A DNA stretch of 16,925 bases from Candidatus Bipolaricaulota bacterium (GTDB lineage: Bacteria; Bipolaricaulota; Bipolaricaulia; RBG-16-55-9; DRXL01). Shown piece by piece: positions 7,196 to 14,299 of the stretch (position 1 is its first letter; each line of letters begins with the position of its first letter). The notes beneath the pieces are model-generated. The model did no database searches and was not told the origin of the DNA. It was given only the letters and a program-made list of their open reading frames with translations. The translations under genes were made by a program, and so were the position numbers. The stretch lies in contig JAOAIA010000030.1 in the NCBI GenBank assembly GCA_026414955.1, forward strand, positions 1-16,925, in the 5' to 3' direction.

Positions 7196-7374
7196 GGCTA
7201 TGTCTGCTAACTAGGGTGACCAATTTCCCGCAAAGTCGCGCGCGCGTCTGCGCAACGCCGAAATTCCTCCAACGCGCGCTCGCTCATCATAGCTGGCCTT
7301 GTCAGGCCCGTAAGGCTGTCCAGAAAACTCCCTTCACATCAGAGATTTCTCGCATTTTCGCGCGCGAGTCCGAC
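7196..7374. other. Intergenic region before dnaA
   Basis: This holds no gene I can support. The dnaA frame stays open through it without a plausible start or any DnaA domain I sequence. I looked for DnaA boxes (TTATNCACA in either orientation) and an AT-rich unwinding region and saw neither. It contains GCGCGCGC-like runs at about 7236 and 7360. Confidence 0.4.
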
Positions 7375-7404
7375 TTGACAACACCCGGCGATCTCTGCTA
7401 TGCT
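7375..7404 (+). promoter_or_regulatory. Promoter of dnaA
   Basis: TTGACA (7375-7380, perfect -35), an 18-base spacer and TATGCT (7399-7404). The start site would be near 7411, leaving a leader of about 27 bases before the ATG at 7438. This promoter lies downstream of any place domain I could be encoded, supporting the short DnaA start. Confidence 0.65.
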
Positions 7405-7437
7405 CTGGACACCTACCGGCACCAGGGGTTAGCGAAC

Positions 7438-8550
7438 ATGCGATCACAAGCTTCGCTTGATATTTACGTTCGCCAGCCTTTGGCTGGTGAAGATACACAG
7501 TCCAGACATGGTCTGGCCCCGACGCTCCGGCCCGAATACACCTTCGCGCGGTTCGTCCGCACTCACAATAACATGCTCGCTTATGCAGCTTCTCTCGCGG
7601 TCGCCGAAAACCCCGCACGGGCGTATAACCCGCTCTTCATTCACAGCGCATCGGGTCTGGGGAAGACCCATCTGTTGCACGCCATCGGCAACGAAGCGAT
7701 CCAACGCCACGGCTGGCTCAAAGTGCTCTATGTCACCTGCGAACGCTTCGCCACCGAGTTCTATCGCTCTCTGCATGAGGGCAAGACCGCACAGTTCCGC
7801 AAGCTCTATCGCACCGCGGATATTCTGCTCTTAGACGACGTGCACTTCCTGCGCGAAAAGACTGCTACTCAAGAAGAACTCTTTCATACGTTCAACGATC
7901 TGCATCATCGCGGGAAGCAAATTGTCTTAACTTCGGATCGTCCGCCGGAGGAGCTGCCCCACTTACAAGAACGGCTGATCTCGCGGTTTCGCTGGGGCTT
8001 GGTCGCTGATATCCAGCCCCCCGACTTTGAGAGCCGGCTTGCGATCTTGCACGCGAAAGCTACTGAACTTAACTTAGATATTCCCGAGACGACGCTCGAA
8101 CTGATCGCCGGGCGGATTCGCTCCAATGTGCGCGCGCTCGAGGGCGCGCTCATTCGCCTGACGGCGACAGCCGCCCTCAACGGACACGAACTCTCTCCCG
8201 ATTCTCTCACGGCGCTGCTTCCTCCTCCTGAAAGGCCCAAGCCCGTTGTCTTGACGCCGGAGATAGTCAAACAAGAAGTCGCTCGATATTATCAAATCTC
8301 TGTTGAAGACTTGGAGGGCATAAGCCGGGAGCGGCGCGTCGTCTGTGCCCGCCAGATCGCGATCTATCTTGCGCGCGAGTTGACGGAGCACTCCTTCCCC
8401 GCCTTGGGAACGATCTTCGGCGGGCGCGATCACAGCACGATCATGCACGCCTATCGCAAAGCCAAAGCCCTGGCCGAAAGCCCGCTCTTCTCTGGAGAGA
8501 TCGCTCACTTGAAAGCGAAGCTGCTCGCCTTGACCGAGCGAACAGAGTAA
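7438..8550 (+). CDS. dnaA: Replication initiator DnaA, short form without domain I
   Basis: AAA+ initiator that binds origin DNA; 370 residues, shorter than the usual 440-470. Only about 30 residues precede the AAA+ core, which opens at LRPEYTFARFV. Walker A is SASGLGKT (70-77), with Ser in place of the usual first Gly. Walker B is LLLDDVHF (130-137), followed by sensor LTSDRPPEEL and arginine-finger region RLISRFRWGL. Domain IV ends with the DnaA signature GGRDHSTIMHAYRKA (from 328). The missing part is domain I, which mediates DnaA self-association and helicase contact in other bacteria. The ATG at 7438 has a good promoter just upstream, and no earlier start in frame restores domain I. It is followed by recF and a DciA-like gene; dnaN is absent. 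Confidence 0.92.
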   Translation: MRSQASLDIYVRQPLAGEDTQSRHGLAPTLRPEYTFARFVRTHNNMLAYAASLAVAENPARAYNPLFIHSASGLGKTHLLHAIGNEAIQRHGWLKVLYVTCERFATEFYRSLHEGKTAQFRKLYRTADILLLDDVHFLREKTATQEELFHTFNDLHHRGKQIVLTSDRPPEELPHLQERLISRFRWGLVADIQPPDFESRLAILHAKATELNLDIPETTLELIAGRIRSNVRALEGALIRLTATAALNGHELSPDSLTALLPPPERPKPVVLTPEIVKQEVARYYQISVEDLEGISRERRVVCARQIAIYLARELTEHSFPALGTIFGGRDHSTIMHAYRKAKALAESPLFSGEIAHLKAKLLALTERTE

Positions 8551-8569
8551 AATAGTAAAGATAGTGATA

Positions 8570-8643
8570 AGTGCTCAGTGGCTAGTGGCGATGTGCGCGT
8601 TTTCCGGTGAATTCATTCACCGGCCACGTAACACTGATCACTC
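8570..8643. repeat. Palindromic element between dnaA and recF
   Basis: Centre: CCGGTGAAT (8604-8612) and its exact reverse complement ATTCACCGG (8615-8623), separated by TC. Outside it, AGTGCTCAGTG near 8570-8580 is nearly inverted by CACTGATCACT (8633-8643), with one mismatch. The nested inverted repeats resemble a small non-autonomous palindromic repeat. No T-run follows, so it is not a standard terminator. It fills almost the whole gap, and recF starts 15 bases later without a visible ribosome site. Confidence 0.6.
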
Positions 8644-8658
8644 AACACCAATTACTCA

Positions 8659-9792
8659 ATGAAGATCGAGCGTCTGGCGCTGTATAACTTTCGCAACCTT
8701 GCTCCGATGGAGCTTGCACCCGATGGCAGGCTCAATCTTATCATCGGGCCGAACGCCGCGGGCAAGAGCAACCTCTGCGAGGCGATCTATTTCACGGCCA
8801 AGGGCTGGCTGCTCAAGGGCGAGCGCCAGCGCGACGTGATCGCCTGGGGAGAGCACGAGACAGCTATAGAACTTTCCGTGAACGGGGACGAGATCCGGGT
8901 GCATCTCAACGGGCGGGCGCGTGCCAAGACCATCGAACTCAATGGTGAGAAGAAGACCCAGAGCGAGCTGAGCGCGCACCTGCGCGCCCTGCTCTTCACC
9001 CCAGATGAATTACAGATCATCAAGGGTCGTCCCGACCAGCGCCGACGCTTTCTCGACCGAAGCATCGCCGATATTCTTCGTGAGTACCGGCACGTGCTCC
9101 TCGAATACGAACAGATTCTACAACGCAAGAACGCCCTGCTGCGCCGGGACAATGCCGATCTCGACGTGCTCGAAGTTTTTAATCAAGAACTCATAGACCG
9201 GGGAAGCTGGCTCATCAGAAAGAGGCTCGACTATATCAGAGAACTGAACAAGACGCTCTCAGCACGCTATCGGGCGATCTGCGGGCAGGAGAGCGAGCTT
9301 GAGATAATCTATGAACCTAATCCCTTCGGGGGGGCAGGTTTGAAACCCGCCCCTACGGGAGGGGCGGGAGTGAGGGCCGGAGGAGAGGTCTCCCTCGCCC
9401 AGCTCATCAAGCGCGCAACTCCTGAGGAGATCCGGCGTGGCATAGCCCTGATCGGCCCGCATCGCGACGACATACGCTTCGAGCTGGACGGCCACGACCT
9501 GCGACGCTTCGGCTCCCAGGGGGAACAAAAGTCTGCTCTGTGCGCGGTGCTCTTGGCCCAACTCGATGTGCACTATCAGCGCTTCGGCGATTATCCCGTC
9601 TTTATATTAGATGACGTGCTCTCGGAGCTGGACAGCGCACGGCTGCGCAGACTGCTCGAACTCTTACCGAAAAATGTCCAGATATTTCTCACGCAGACCG
9701 TCACAGCTACGAGCGAGCTGCACCCGGAGGTGCGCGCCGCCGCGTCACGGATCTTCGCTATCGAAGATGGAAAGCTTTCGGTGATCGCATGA
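8659..9792 (+). CDS. recF: DNA repair/replication ATPase RecF
   Basis: ABC/SMC-like ATPase that loads RecA at gaps with RecO and RecR; 377 residues. It starts MKIERLALYNFRN, as RecF usually does. Walker A is GPNAAGKS (30-37), the signature is GSQGEQKS (285-292) and Walker B is VFILDDVLSELD (314-325). LFTPDELQIIKGRPDQRRRFLD is the conserved RecF arm. Residues about 223-242 (including GGAGLKPAPTGGAG) are encoded by a palindromic DNA repeat inserted in frame in a loop after the arm; all motifs on both sides are intact. Its stop overlaps the next gene's start by ATGA, so the two are translationally coupled. Confidence 0.95.
   Translation: MKIERLALYNFRNLAPMELAPDGRLNLIIGPNAAGKSNLCEAIYFTAKGWLLKGERQRDVIAWGEHETAIELSVNGDEIRVHLNGRARAKTIELNGEKKTQSELSAHLRALLFTPDELQIIKGRPDQRRRFLDRSIADILREYRHVLLEYEQILQRKNALLRRDNADLDVLEVFNQELIDRGSWLIRKRLDYIRELNKTLSARYRAICGQESELEIIYEPNPFGGAGLKPAPTGGAGVRAGGEVSLAQLIKRATPEEIRRGIALIGPHRDDIRFELDGHDLRRFGSQGEQKSALCAVLLAQLDVHYQRFGDYPVFILDDVLSELDSARLRRLLELLPKNVQIFLTQTVTATSELHPEVRAAASRIFAIEDGKLSVIA
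9328..9370. repeat. GC-rich palindromic repeat inside recF
   Basis: Two overlapping hairpins: GGGGCAGGTTT/AAACCCGCCCC around 9331-9353 (one A/C mismatch) and CCCGCCCC (9346-9353)/GGGGCGGG (9361-9368). They share one arm, so they exclude each other. The GGTTTGAAACCCGCCCC core is, from memory, a repeat family found dispersed between genes in many unrelated bacteria. Here it is read in frame as GAGLKPAPTGG without a stop. Confidence 0.75.
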
Positions 9793-10415
9793 TCGAAGCA
9801 CCATTGATTGAGAAGATTTTGCGCAAGTATGGGCTGTTTGAACAATATCGCGAGCAGGAGCCGGCTCTCGTGTGGGAGCGAGTCGTCGGCGCAAAGATTG
9901 CGCGCTTAGCGCAGCCGATCTGGGTGCACCAGGGCGTGCTCTTCGTGGCCGTGCCCAATCACGTCGTCCAGCACGAGTTCACCCTCATGCGCGAGGAGTT
10001 CAAGAAGAAGCTCAACAGTGTGTTGGGCGCTGAGCGCGTTAGAGAGATTCGCTTTAAAGTAGAGAATTTCCCGAAGGGGCGCGCGGCGCTCTCGCTCGAT
10101 CAGATCAAGCTTACTCCCGATGAAGAGCGCGAGATCGAGCCACTCGTCTCCGAAGTTTCCGATCCAGCCCTGCGCCCGACATTGGCTCGCCTGATGAAGA
10201 CGGCAAGAAGACTAGAGCGCGCACGGCAGAAGCTGGGCTGGAAGCCCTGCCCGCGCTGCCAGATGCTCTGCGAAGAGGATTTCTGTCCCGTGTGTACACA
10301 ATCGTTTGCAACAGGACCTACCCCCTGGCCCCCTTCCCTAACTAAAGGGAAGGGGGAACTTCCCTCCCACTTGAGGGGAGGGACTGGGGGAGAGGTCCAG
10401 GAGGAACACCAATGA
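9789..10415 (+). CDS. DciA-like (DUF721) protein with C-terminal zinc ribbon
   Basis: Member of the DUF721/DciA family; DciA helps load the replicative helicase in bacteria lacking DnaC/DnaI. Of 208 residues, the DUF721 domain covers about 1-95 (PALVWERVVGAKIARLAQPIWVHQGVLFVAVPNHVVQHEF). A charged helical linker follows (110-150), then a zinc-ribbon-like CPRC (154-157) and CPVC (166-169) with C161 between. From about residue 176 to 203 the sequence (GPTPWPPSLTKGKGE onward) is the translation of a palindromic DNA repeat, so the native protein probably ended just after the ribbon. It overlaps recF by ATGA at its start and the glycosyltransferase gene by ATGA at its end. The link to DnaB loading is family knowledge, not shown here. 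Confidence 0.82.
   Translation: MIEAPLIEKILRKYGLFEQYREQEPALVWERVVGAKIARLAQPIWVHQGVLFVAVPNHVVQHEFTLMREEFKKKLNSVLGAERVREIRFKVENFPKGRAALSLDQIKLTPDEEREIEPLVSEVSDPALRPTLARLMKTARRLERARQKLGWKPCPRCQMLCEEDFCPVCTQSFATGPTPWPPSLTKGKGELPSHLRGGTGGEVQEEHQ
10316..10396. repeat. Nested-hairpin repeat, copy 1 (end of DciA-like gene)
   Basis: Starts ACCTACCCCCTGGCCCCC, has an inner hairpin CTTCCCT/AGGGAAG, a second hairpin CTCCCAC..GGGGAG and a matching end GGGACTGGGGGAGAGGT. The ends are imperfect inverted repeats (GGACCT at about 10314 against AGGTCC at about 10392). It aligns closely with 15331-15405, so this is a dispersed family. It encodes the last ~28 residues before the native-looking AGGAGG site of the next gene. 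Confidence 0.75.
10399..10404 (+). promoter_or_regulatory. Strong Shine-Dalgarno site of the glycosyltransferase gene
   Basis: AGGAGG lies 7 bases before the ATG at 10412. It directly follows the repeat element, so the insertion kept the ribosome site of the downstream gene intact. Confidence 0.7.
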
Positions 10416-11575
10416 AGATCGGGATCTTCACCGACACGTTCACCCCGCAGATCAACGGCGTCACCAGCATCCTCGAAGAGCTTTACCGTGTGCTGACTCG
10501 TCAGGGGCATGAGGTCTTCATCTTTGCTCCCGCGTACTCCCGCGCCCAACGGAGCGAGAACGGTCATATCTTCCGGTTCCCGGCACTGACTGCGTATTTT
10601 CACAAAGATAGCCGCGTGGTCATTCCCTATGATCGTCGGGCGTCTGCGGTCTTCCCGAGGCTCGATGTCGTCTACAGCCACACCCCGGTCTCGATGGGAT
10701 TGTTAGCTCTGCGGGTCGCGCGAAAATATCATCTCCCCCATGTGCACACCTATCACACGCTCTTTACAGAGTATCTGCACTATCTGCCCAGACTCATTCG
10801 CCCAACGCGCAGGATGGCCGAGCGCATGAGCGCGGCGTTCTGCAATCGCTGCGACGCGATCACGACCCCATCCCAAGCGATGAAAGAGGAGCTGCTGCGC
10901 TATGGCGTTGCGAAGCCCATCTACGTCTTGCCCTTCGGGGTGGATATAGAGCCGTTCGAGCGCCCGATACGAACGGACGTGCGGGCGGCGCTGGGCCTGG
11001 CGCCGGATGAGTTCTTCTTGCTCTACGCAGGACGGCTGGGCACGGAAAAGAACCTGCACTTTCTGCTGCGGGGGTTTCGGGTGCTCTTAGATCATTGGAG
11101 AAGCCCGCAGCCCATACGGTTGGTGCTCGCCGGTGGCGGGCCGCACCGCCCGCTCTTTGAAGAGTATGCTCAAGAGCTTGGGCTGGCTGAGCGCGTGCTC
11201 TTCACGGGGTTCATCCCGCGAGATGAATTAGTAGAGTATTACCGCGCTGCGGATCTTTTTGTCTTCGCTTCCAAGACCGAGACCCAAGGACTGGTCTTAG
11301 TCGAGGCGATGGCTGCAGGATTGCCGGCGGTCGTCGTGCGCGCCATGGGCGTCACCGATATAGTTGTTGACGGCGAGACAGGAGTGCTCGTCCCCGAAGA
11401 CGAGGCCATCTTCGCGCACACCGTGATAGAACTTTTGCAAGACCCGTGCCGTCGGGAATATCTTCGAGCGGGTGCCAAGCGCAAAGCACACGAGATGAGC
11501 ATCCAGCACTCGGTCACAAAACTGATCGAGATCTTTGAAGCTCTCAAGTCCTCGGCACAGTATAATAGAGTCTGA
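10412..11575 (+). CDS. GT4-family glycosyltransferase
   Basis: Retaining GT-B glycosyltransferase of 387 residues. The N-terminal acceptor domain opens with GIFTDTFTPQINGVTSIL, the form seen in lipid glucosyl- and mannosyltransferases (diacylglycerol glucosyltransferase and PimB-like proteins), followed by HVHTYHTLFTEY (110-121). The donor domain shows LYAGRLGTEKN (204-214, with R208 and K213 as phosphate contacts) and the EX7E motif E290...E298 in SKTETQGLVLVEAMAAG. No membrane helix is seen, so it is probably peripheral at the inner membrane face. Acceptor and sugar are not certain; a membrane lipid is the likeliest acceptor. It is coupled to the upstream gene by ATGA overlap, with no obvious functional link to replication. 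Confidence 0.88.
   Translation: MKIGIFTDTFTPQINGVTSILEELYRVLTRQGHEVFIFAPAYSRAQRSENGHIFRFPALTAYFHKDSRVVIPYDRRASAVFPRLDVVYSHTPVSMGLLALRVARKYHLPHVHTYHTLFTEYLHYLPRLIRPTRRMAERMSAAFCNRCDAITTPSQAMKEELLRYGVAKPIYVLPFGVDIEPFERPIRTDVRAALGLAPDEFFLLYAGRLGTEKNLHFLLRGFRVLLDHWRSPQPIRLVLAGGGPHRPLFEEYAQELGLAERVLFTGFIPRDELVEYYRAADLFVFASKTETQGLVLVEAMAAGLPAVVVRAMGVTDIVVDGETGVLVPEDEAIFAHTVIELLQDPCRREYLRAGAKRKAHEMSIQHSVTKLIEIFEALKSSAQYNRV
11561..11566 (+). promoter_or_regulatory. -10 element before the NHL gene
   Basis: A perfect TATAAT lies in the last codons of the glycosyltransferase gene. The best -35 (TTGAAG, 11535) is 20 bases away, which is long. It would give a leader of about 28 bases carrying AAAGGAGGT just before the ATG at 11601. 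Confidence 0.45.
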
Positions 11576-11600
11576 AACTTGAGAGAACAAAGGAGGTATC

Positions 11601-12569
11601 ATGCGTCACGGTATCGCTCTGCTTGGAGCAGTCGCGCTTGTGGCGGTCGTCGTGGGGCAGATCGCTCCGCCGGTCTATGTCACTCAATGGGGCAAGCACG
11701 GGAGCAAAGACGGCGAGTTCAATGCCCTCGAAGCTATCGCCGTAGACTCCCAGGGCAATATCTACGTTGCCGATACAGAGAACCATCGAGTGCAGAAGTT
11801 CGACGCGAGCGGGAAGTTTCTGCTCACGTGGGGTTCCAAAGGGAGCAATAACGGGCAATTCGAAAGCCCCAGCGGGATCGCTATAGATAAAGCGAACAAC
11901 GTCTACGTTGCGGATACGTTCAACAATCGCATTCAAAGATTCGACGCCGGTGGGAAGTTTTTAGGGAAGTGGGGCACGCCGTGCGAGCTGCAGTCGGGGA
12001 AGGGCTGCGTTGATCCCGACGGCCCTGGCCCACTCAAACTTGGCGACGGGCAATTTAATCTGCCCATCGGCATCGCTTTTGACAAAGACGGCAATCTCTA
12101 CGTGACCGATGCGTTCAATCACCGCGTGCAGAAGTTCGATCCCACGGGGAAGTTCTTGGGGAGCTTTGGGATCTTCGGCTCAGGCGATGGGCAGTTCAAC
12201 GTCACAGCGGGCATCGCCCTCGACAAAGACGGCAATATCTATGTCTCGGACAACAAGAACGACCGCGTGCAGAAGTTCGACGCTACCGGGAGATTCTTAG
12301 GGAAGTTCGGCGGCCCCGGCACCGCTGACAATCAGATGCGGCGGCCGTATCATTTAGCTGTAGACAGTGCCAATCGCATCTATGTGACCGATCAGGGGCA
12401 CCATCGCATCCAGGTCTTTGATGCTGTGGGAAATCTTCTCACTCTGTGGGGTAAGGAGGGCACTGCCCCTGGAGAGTTCCAAGTCCCCAAGGGGGTTGCC
12501 GTCTTCCACAATTTCGTCTACATCGCTGACTCAGATAATCATCGCGTGCAGAAGTTCGAGTGGCGCTAG
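11601..12569 (+). CDS. Exported six-bladed NHL-repeat beta-propeller protein
   Basis: A 322-residue protein with an N-terminal hydrophobic signal or anchor (MRHGIALLGAVALVAVVVGQ), so probably outside the cytoplasmic membrane. Six NHL repeats of about 45 residues follow; each has the pattern G.F..P.GIA.D..GN.YV.D..N.R.QKFD..GKFL..WG. Between repeats 2 and 3 is an insertion with a possible disulfide pair (CELQSGKGC) and a GPGPLKLGDG loop. Such propellers are binding scaffolds; the ligand is unknown. The repeats are also similar as DNA: CGCGTGCAGAAGTTCGA occurs exactly at 12123, 12264 and 12543, and with one change at 11788, pointing to recent internal duplication or conversion. It has a strong ribosome site (AGGAGGT). 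Its stop overlaps that of the convergent regulator gene. Confidence 0.9.
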   Translation: MRHGIALLGAVALVAVVVGQIAPPVYVTQWGKHGSKDGEFNALEAIAVDSQGNIYVADTENHRVQKFDASGKFLLTWGSKGSNNGQFESPSGIAIDKANNVYVADTFNNRIQRFDAGGKFLGKWGTPCELQSGKGCVDPDGPGPLKLGDGQFNLPIGIAFDKDGNLYVTDAFNHRVQKFDPTGKFLGSFGIFGSGDGQFNVTAGIALDKDGNIYVSDNKNDRVQKFDATGRFLGKFGGPGTADNQMRRPYHLAVDSANRIYVTDQGHHRIQVFDAVGNLLTLWGKEGTAPGEFQVPKGVAVFHNFVYIADSDNHRVQKFEWR

Positions 12570-13297
12570 ATCAAGTTCTCTTTCAATTTGATCTCGAACG
12601 GCTCGGCGATCTTGCTCAAGCTCTCGCGGTCGCGCAGATAGATCTTGGGGCCTTCGAGTTCGACGTAGCCGCGCTCTTTGAACGCGCTCAGCGTGCGAAT
12701 CGCGGTCTCGGTGGAGATCCCCGCAAGTTCAGCCAGCTCCGAACGCGACAGGTCTACCCCAACGTAGACCCCGCGCGCTTCCGTGCTCCCGTAGACCTGA
12801 GCCATCATCAATAAGAGCCGCGCGAGGCGTTCGTCGCTCCCCTCGTAGCTCGTCTCGATCAGGCGATCTTGAAAGGCTTTGATCTCCCGCGACAGCTTCT
12901 CGATGATCTTGAGGGTGACGCTGAAGTGCTTCTCTAAGAACGCGAGGAACGGCTCGCGCTGGTAGAAGTTCATTCTAGTAGGTTCGAGCGTCTGCGCGTA
13001 TGCGGTATAGATCTCGCGGTCGAACATCGTCTTCTCGCCGAGCATCTCGCCGGGACCGAGCAGCTTGAGAATCTGTTTCTTCCCCTGGGGGGAGTGCTTC
13101 GCTAGTTTGACCTTCCCCGTGCAGATCACATAAAATCCGAACGCCGGTTCGCCCTCTTGGAAGATCAGTTCGTTCTTGTCGTAGGAGACCGGACGAGCCA
13201 TCGCGCGCAGCTCTTTGATGCCCTTCTCATCCAAATCCGCAAAGATCCACGAGCACTCACCGCGACAATCTGCTGGATGCCCGCCTGTGATCGCCAT
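12566..13297 (-). CDS. Crp/Fnr-family transcription regulator
   Basis: A 243-residue regulator with an N-terminal cyclic-nucleotide-binding-type barrel (about 20-135, with FQEGEPAFGFYVICTGKVKLAK and GPGEMLGEKTMF), a long dimer helix, and a C-terminal winged helix (SRSELAELAGISTETAIRTLSAFKERGYVEL). The recognition helix keeps E and R in TETAIR, like Crp/Fnr. The barrel lacks the Arg-Ser pair that binds cAMP phosphate (YTAYAQ instead), so cAMP is unlikely. It has only three cysteines, C11 and C15 near the N-terminus (DCRGEC) and C59, so a classical four-Cys FNR cluster is not complete. A redox or metal role for C11/C15 is possible but unproven. AGGAGGTG lies 9 bases upstream. Targets are unknown. 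Confidence 0.9.
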   Translation of the reverse strand: MAITGGHPADCRGECSWIFADLDEKGIKELRAMARPVSYDKNELIFQEGEPAFGFYVICTGKVKLAKHSPQGKKQILKLLGPGEMLGEKTMFDREIYTAYAQTLEPTRMNFYQREPFLAFLEKHFSVTLKIIEKLSREIKAFQDRLIETSYEGSDERLARLLLMMAQVYGSTEARGVYVGVDLSRSELAELAGISTETAIRTLSAFKERGYVELEGPKIYLRDRESLSKIAEPFEIKLKENLI

Positions 13298-13351
13298 CGT
13301 ATGACACCTCCTTTTAGCTTACTCTATAGGGTCGAATGAAGCAACTCGCTC

Positions 13352-14299
13352 TCACTCTTCAAAGACACCCAGGGCGCGGAATCGTTCCGCGCGCATCGGC
13401 ACAAGCCGTTCTGGAGCTATGCTCCGCACGGCTCGCAGATGGCGCTGCCACGCTTCGCCTAGGGCTTGCGCAGCACGTGCAGGGTCGAGATGCGCCCCGC
13501 CGGGAGGTTCCGGGATGATCTCGTCAATGACGCCGAGCTTCAAGAGATGGGGCGCGGTCAGCTTGAGCGCCCGCGCGGCTTGCGGGGCTTTCTTGGCATC
13601 GCGGAAGAGAATCGCTGCGCAGCCCTCAGGGGTGATCACCGAATAAATCGCGTTCTCGCACATTAAGACGCGATCTCCCACGCCCAGGGCTATGGCGCCG
13701 CCGCTGCCCCCTTCGCCAATAATCGTCACGATGATCGGGACGCGCAGATGGAACATCTCATAGATATTTTGGGCGAGCGCGCCACCGATGTTGCGCTCTT
13801 CTGCCCCGATCCCCGGATAGGCCCCCGGCGTGTCAAGGAGCGTCAAGATCGGGAACCCAAAACGGTCAGCGAGCTTCATTACTCTGAGAGCTTTTCTATA
13901 CCCTTCAGGATGGGGCATCCCAAAGTTTCTGCGCACATTGTCTGCCGCGTCCCGCCCCTTTTGTGTGCCAACAACGACTACTGTCTCCCCGTCGAAGCGC
14001 GCTAATCCCGCGACAATCGCTGCATCATCTCCGTAGAGTCGGTCGCCGTGCAGTTCGTAAAAGTCTTCCATCAGGAGCTTGATATAGTCGAGCGCATAGG
14101 GGCGCTGAGGATGGCGCGCGAGCTTGACTCGCTCCCAATCATCGAGTTCTGCCGCAACCGGCGGCACCTGAGGGGGATGCAAAGCAGCGAGCTTCGCTTC
14201 TAATCGCGCGATCTCTTCGGAGAGATCCAGCCCGTTGCGGCTCAGCTCTTTGAGCCGCTCTATCTGCTTCTGAAGCTCTTCGATAACGTGGTCGCTCAT
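13352..14299 (-). CDS. accA: Acetyl-CoA carboxylase carboxyltransferase subunit alpha
   Basis: AccA, one half of the carboxyltransferase that moves CO2 from carboxybiotin to acetyl-CoA to give malonyl-CoA, the first step of fatty acid synthesis. It has 315 residues, the standard length. An N-terminal helical segment (EELQKQIERLKEL) leads to WERVKLARHPQRPYALDYI, then GDRLYGDD (85-92), GTQKGRDAADNVRRNFGMPHPEGYRKALR, LLDTPGAYPGIGAEERN (154-170) and the oxyanion-forming GEGGSGGAIALGVGD (195-209). Its ATG overlaps the accD stop (ATGA), so the alpha and beta subunits are translated as a coupled pair. accB and accC are not in the window. Confidence 0.97.
   Translation of the reverse strand: MSDHVIEELQKQIERLKELSRNGLDLSEEIARLEAKLAALHPPQVPPVAAELDDWERVKLARHPQRPYALDYIKLLMEDFYELHGDRLYGDDAAIVAGLARFDGETVVVVGTQKGRDAADNVRRNFGMPHPEGYRKALRVMKLADRFGFPILTLLDTPGAYPGIGAEERNIGGALAQNIYEMFHLRVPIIVTIIGEGGSGGAIALGVGDRVLMCENAIYSVITPEGCAAILFRDAKKAPQAARALKLTAPHLLKLGVIDEIIPEPPGGAHLDPARAAQALGEAWQRHLRAVRSIAPERLVPMRAERFRALGVFEE

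Noticed and set aside
7039..7437. Longer dnaA frame beginning inside the TauE gene
   Set aside because: It overlaps TauE and shows no DnaA domain I sequence; the dnaA promoter lies at 7375-7404.
8604..8623. Rho-independent terminator after dnaA
   Set aside because: The palindrome is not followed by a T-run on either strand, and recF continues in the same direction.
7196..8658. Replication origin around dnaA
   Set aside because: I found no cluster of TTATNCACA boxes and no AT-rich region in either gap next to dnaA, so an origin cannot be claimed.
9789..10415. RNA polymerase omega or other small replication protein
   Set aside because: The PALVWERVVGAKIARLA...VPNHVVQHEF pattern fits DUF721/DciA, and the position after recF is typical for it.
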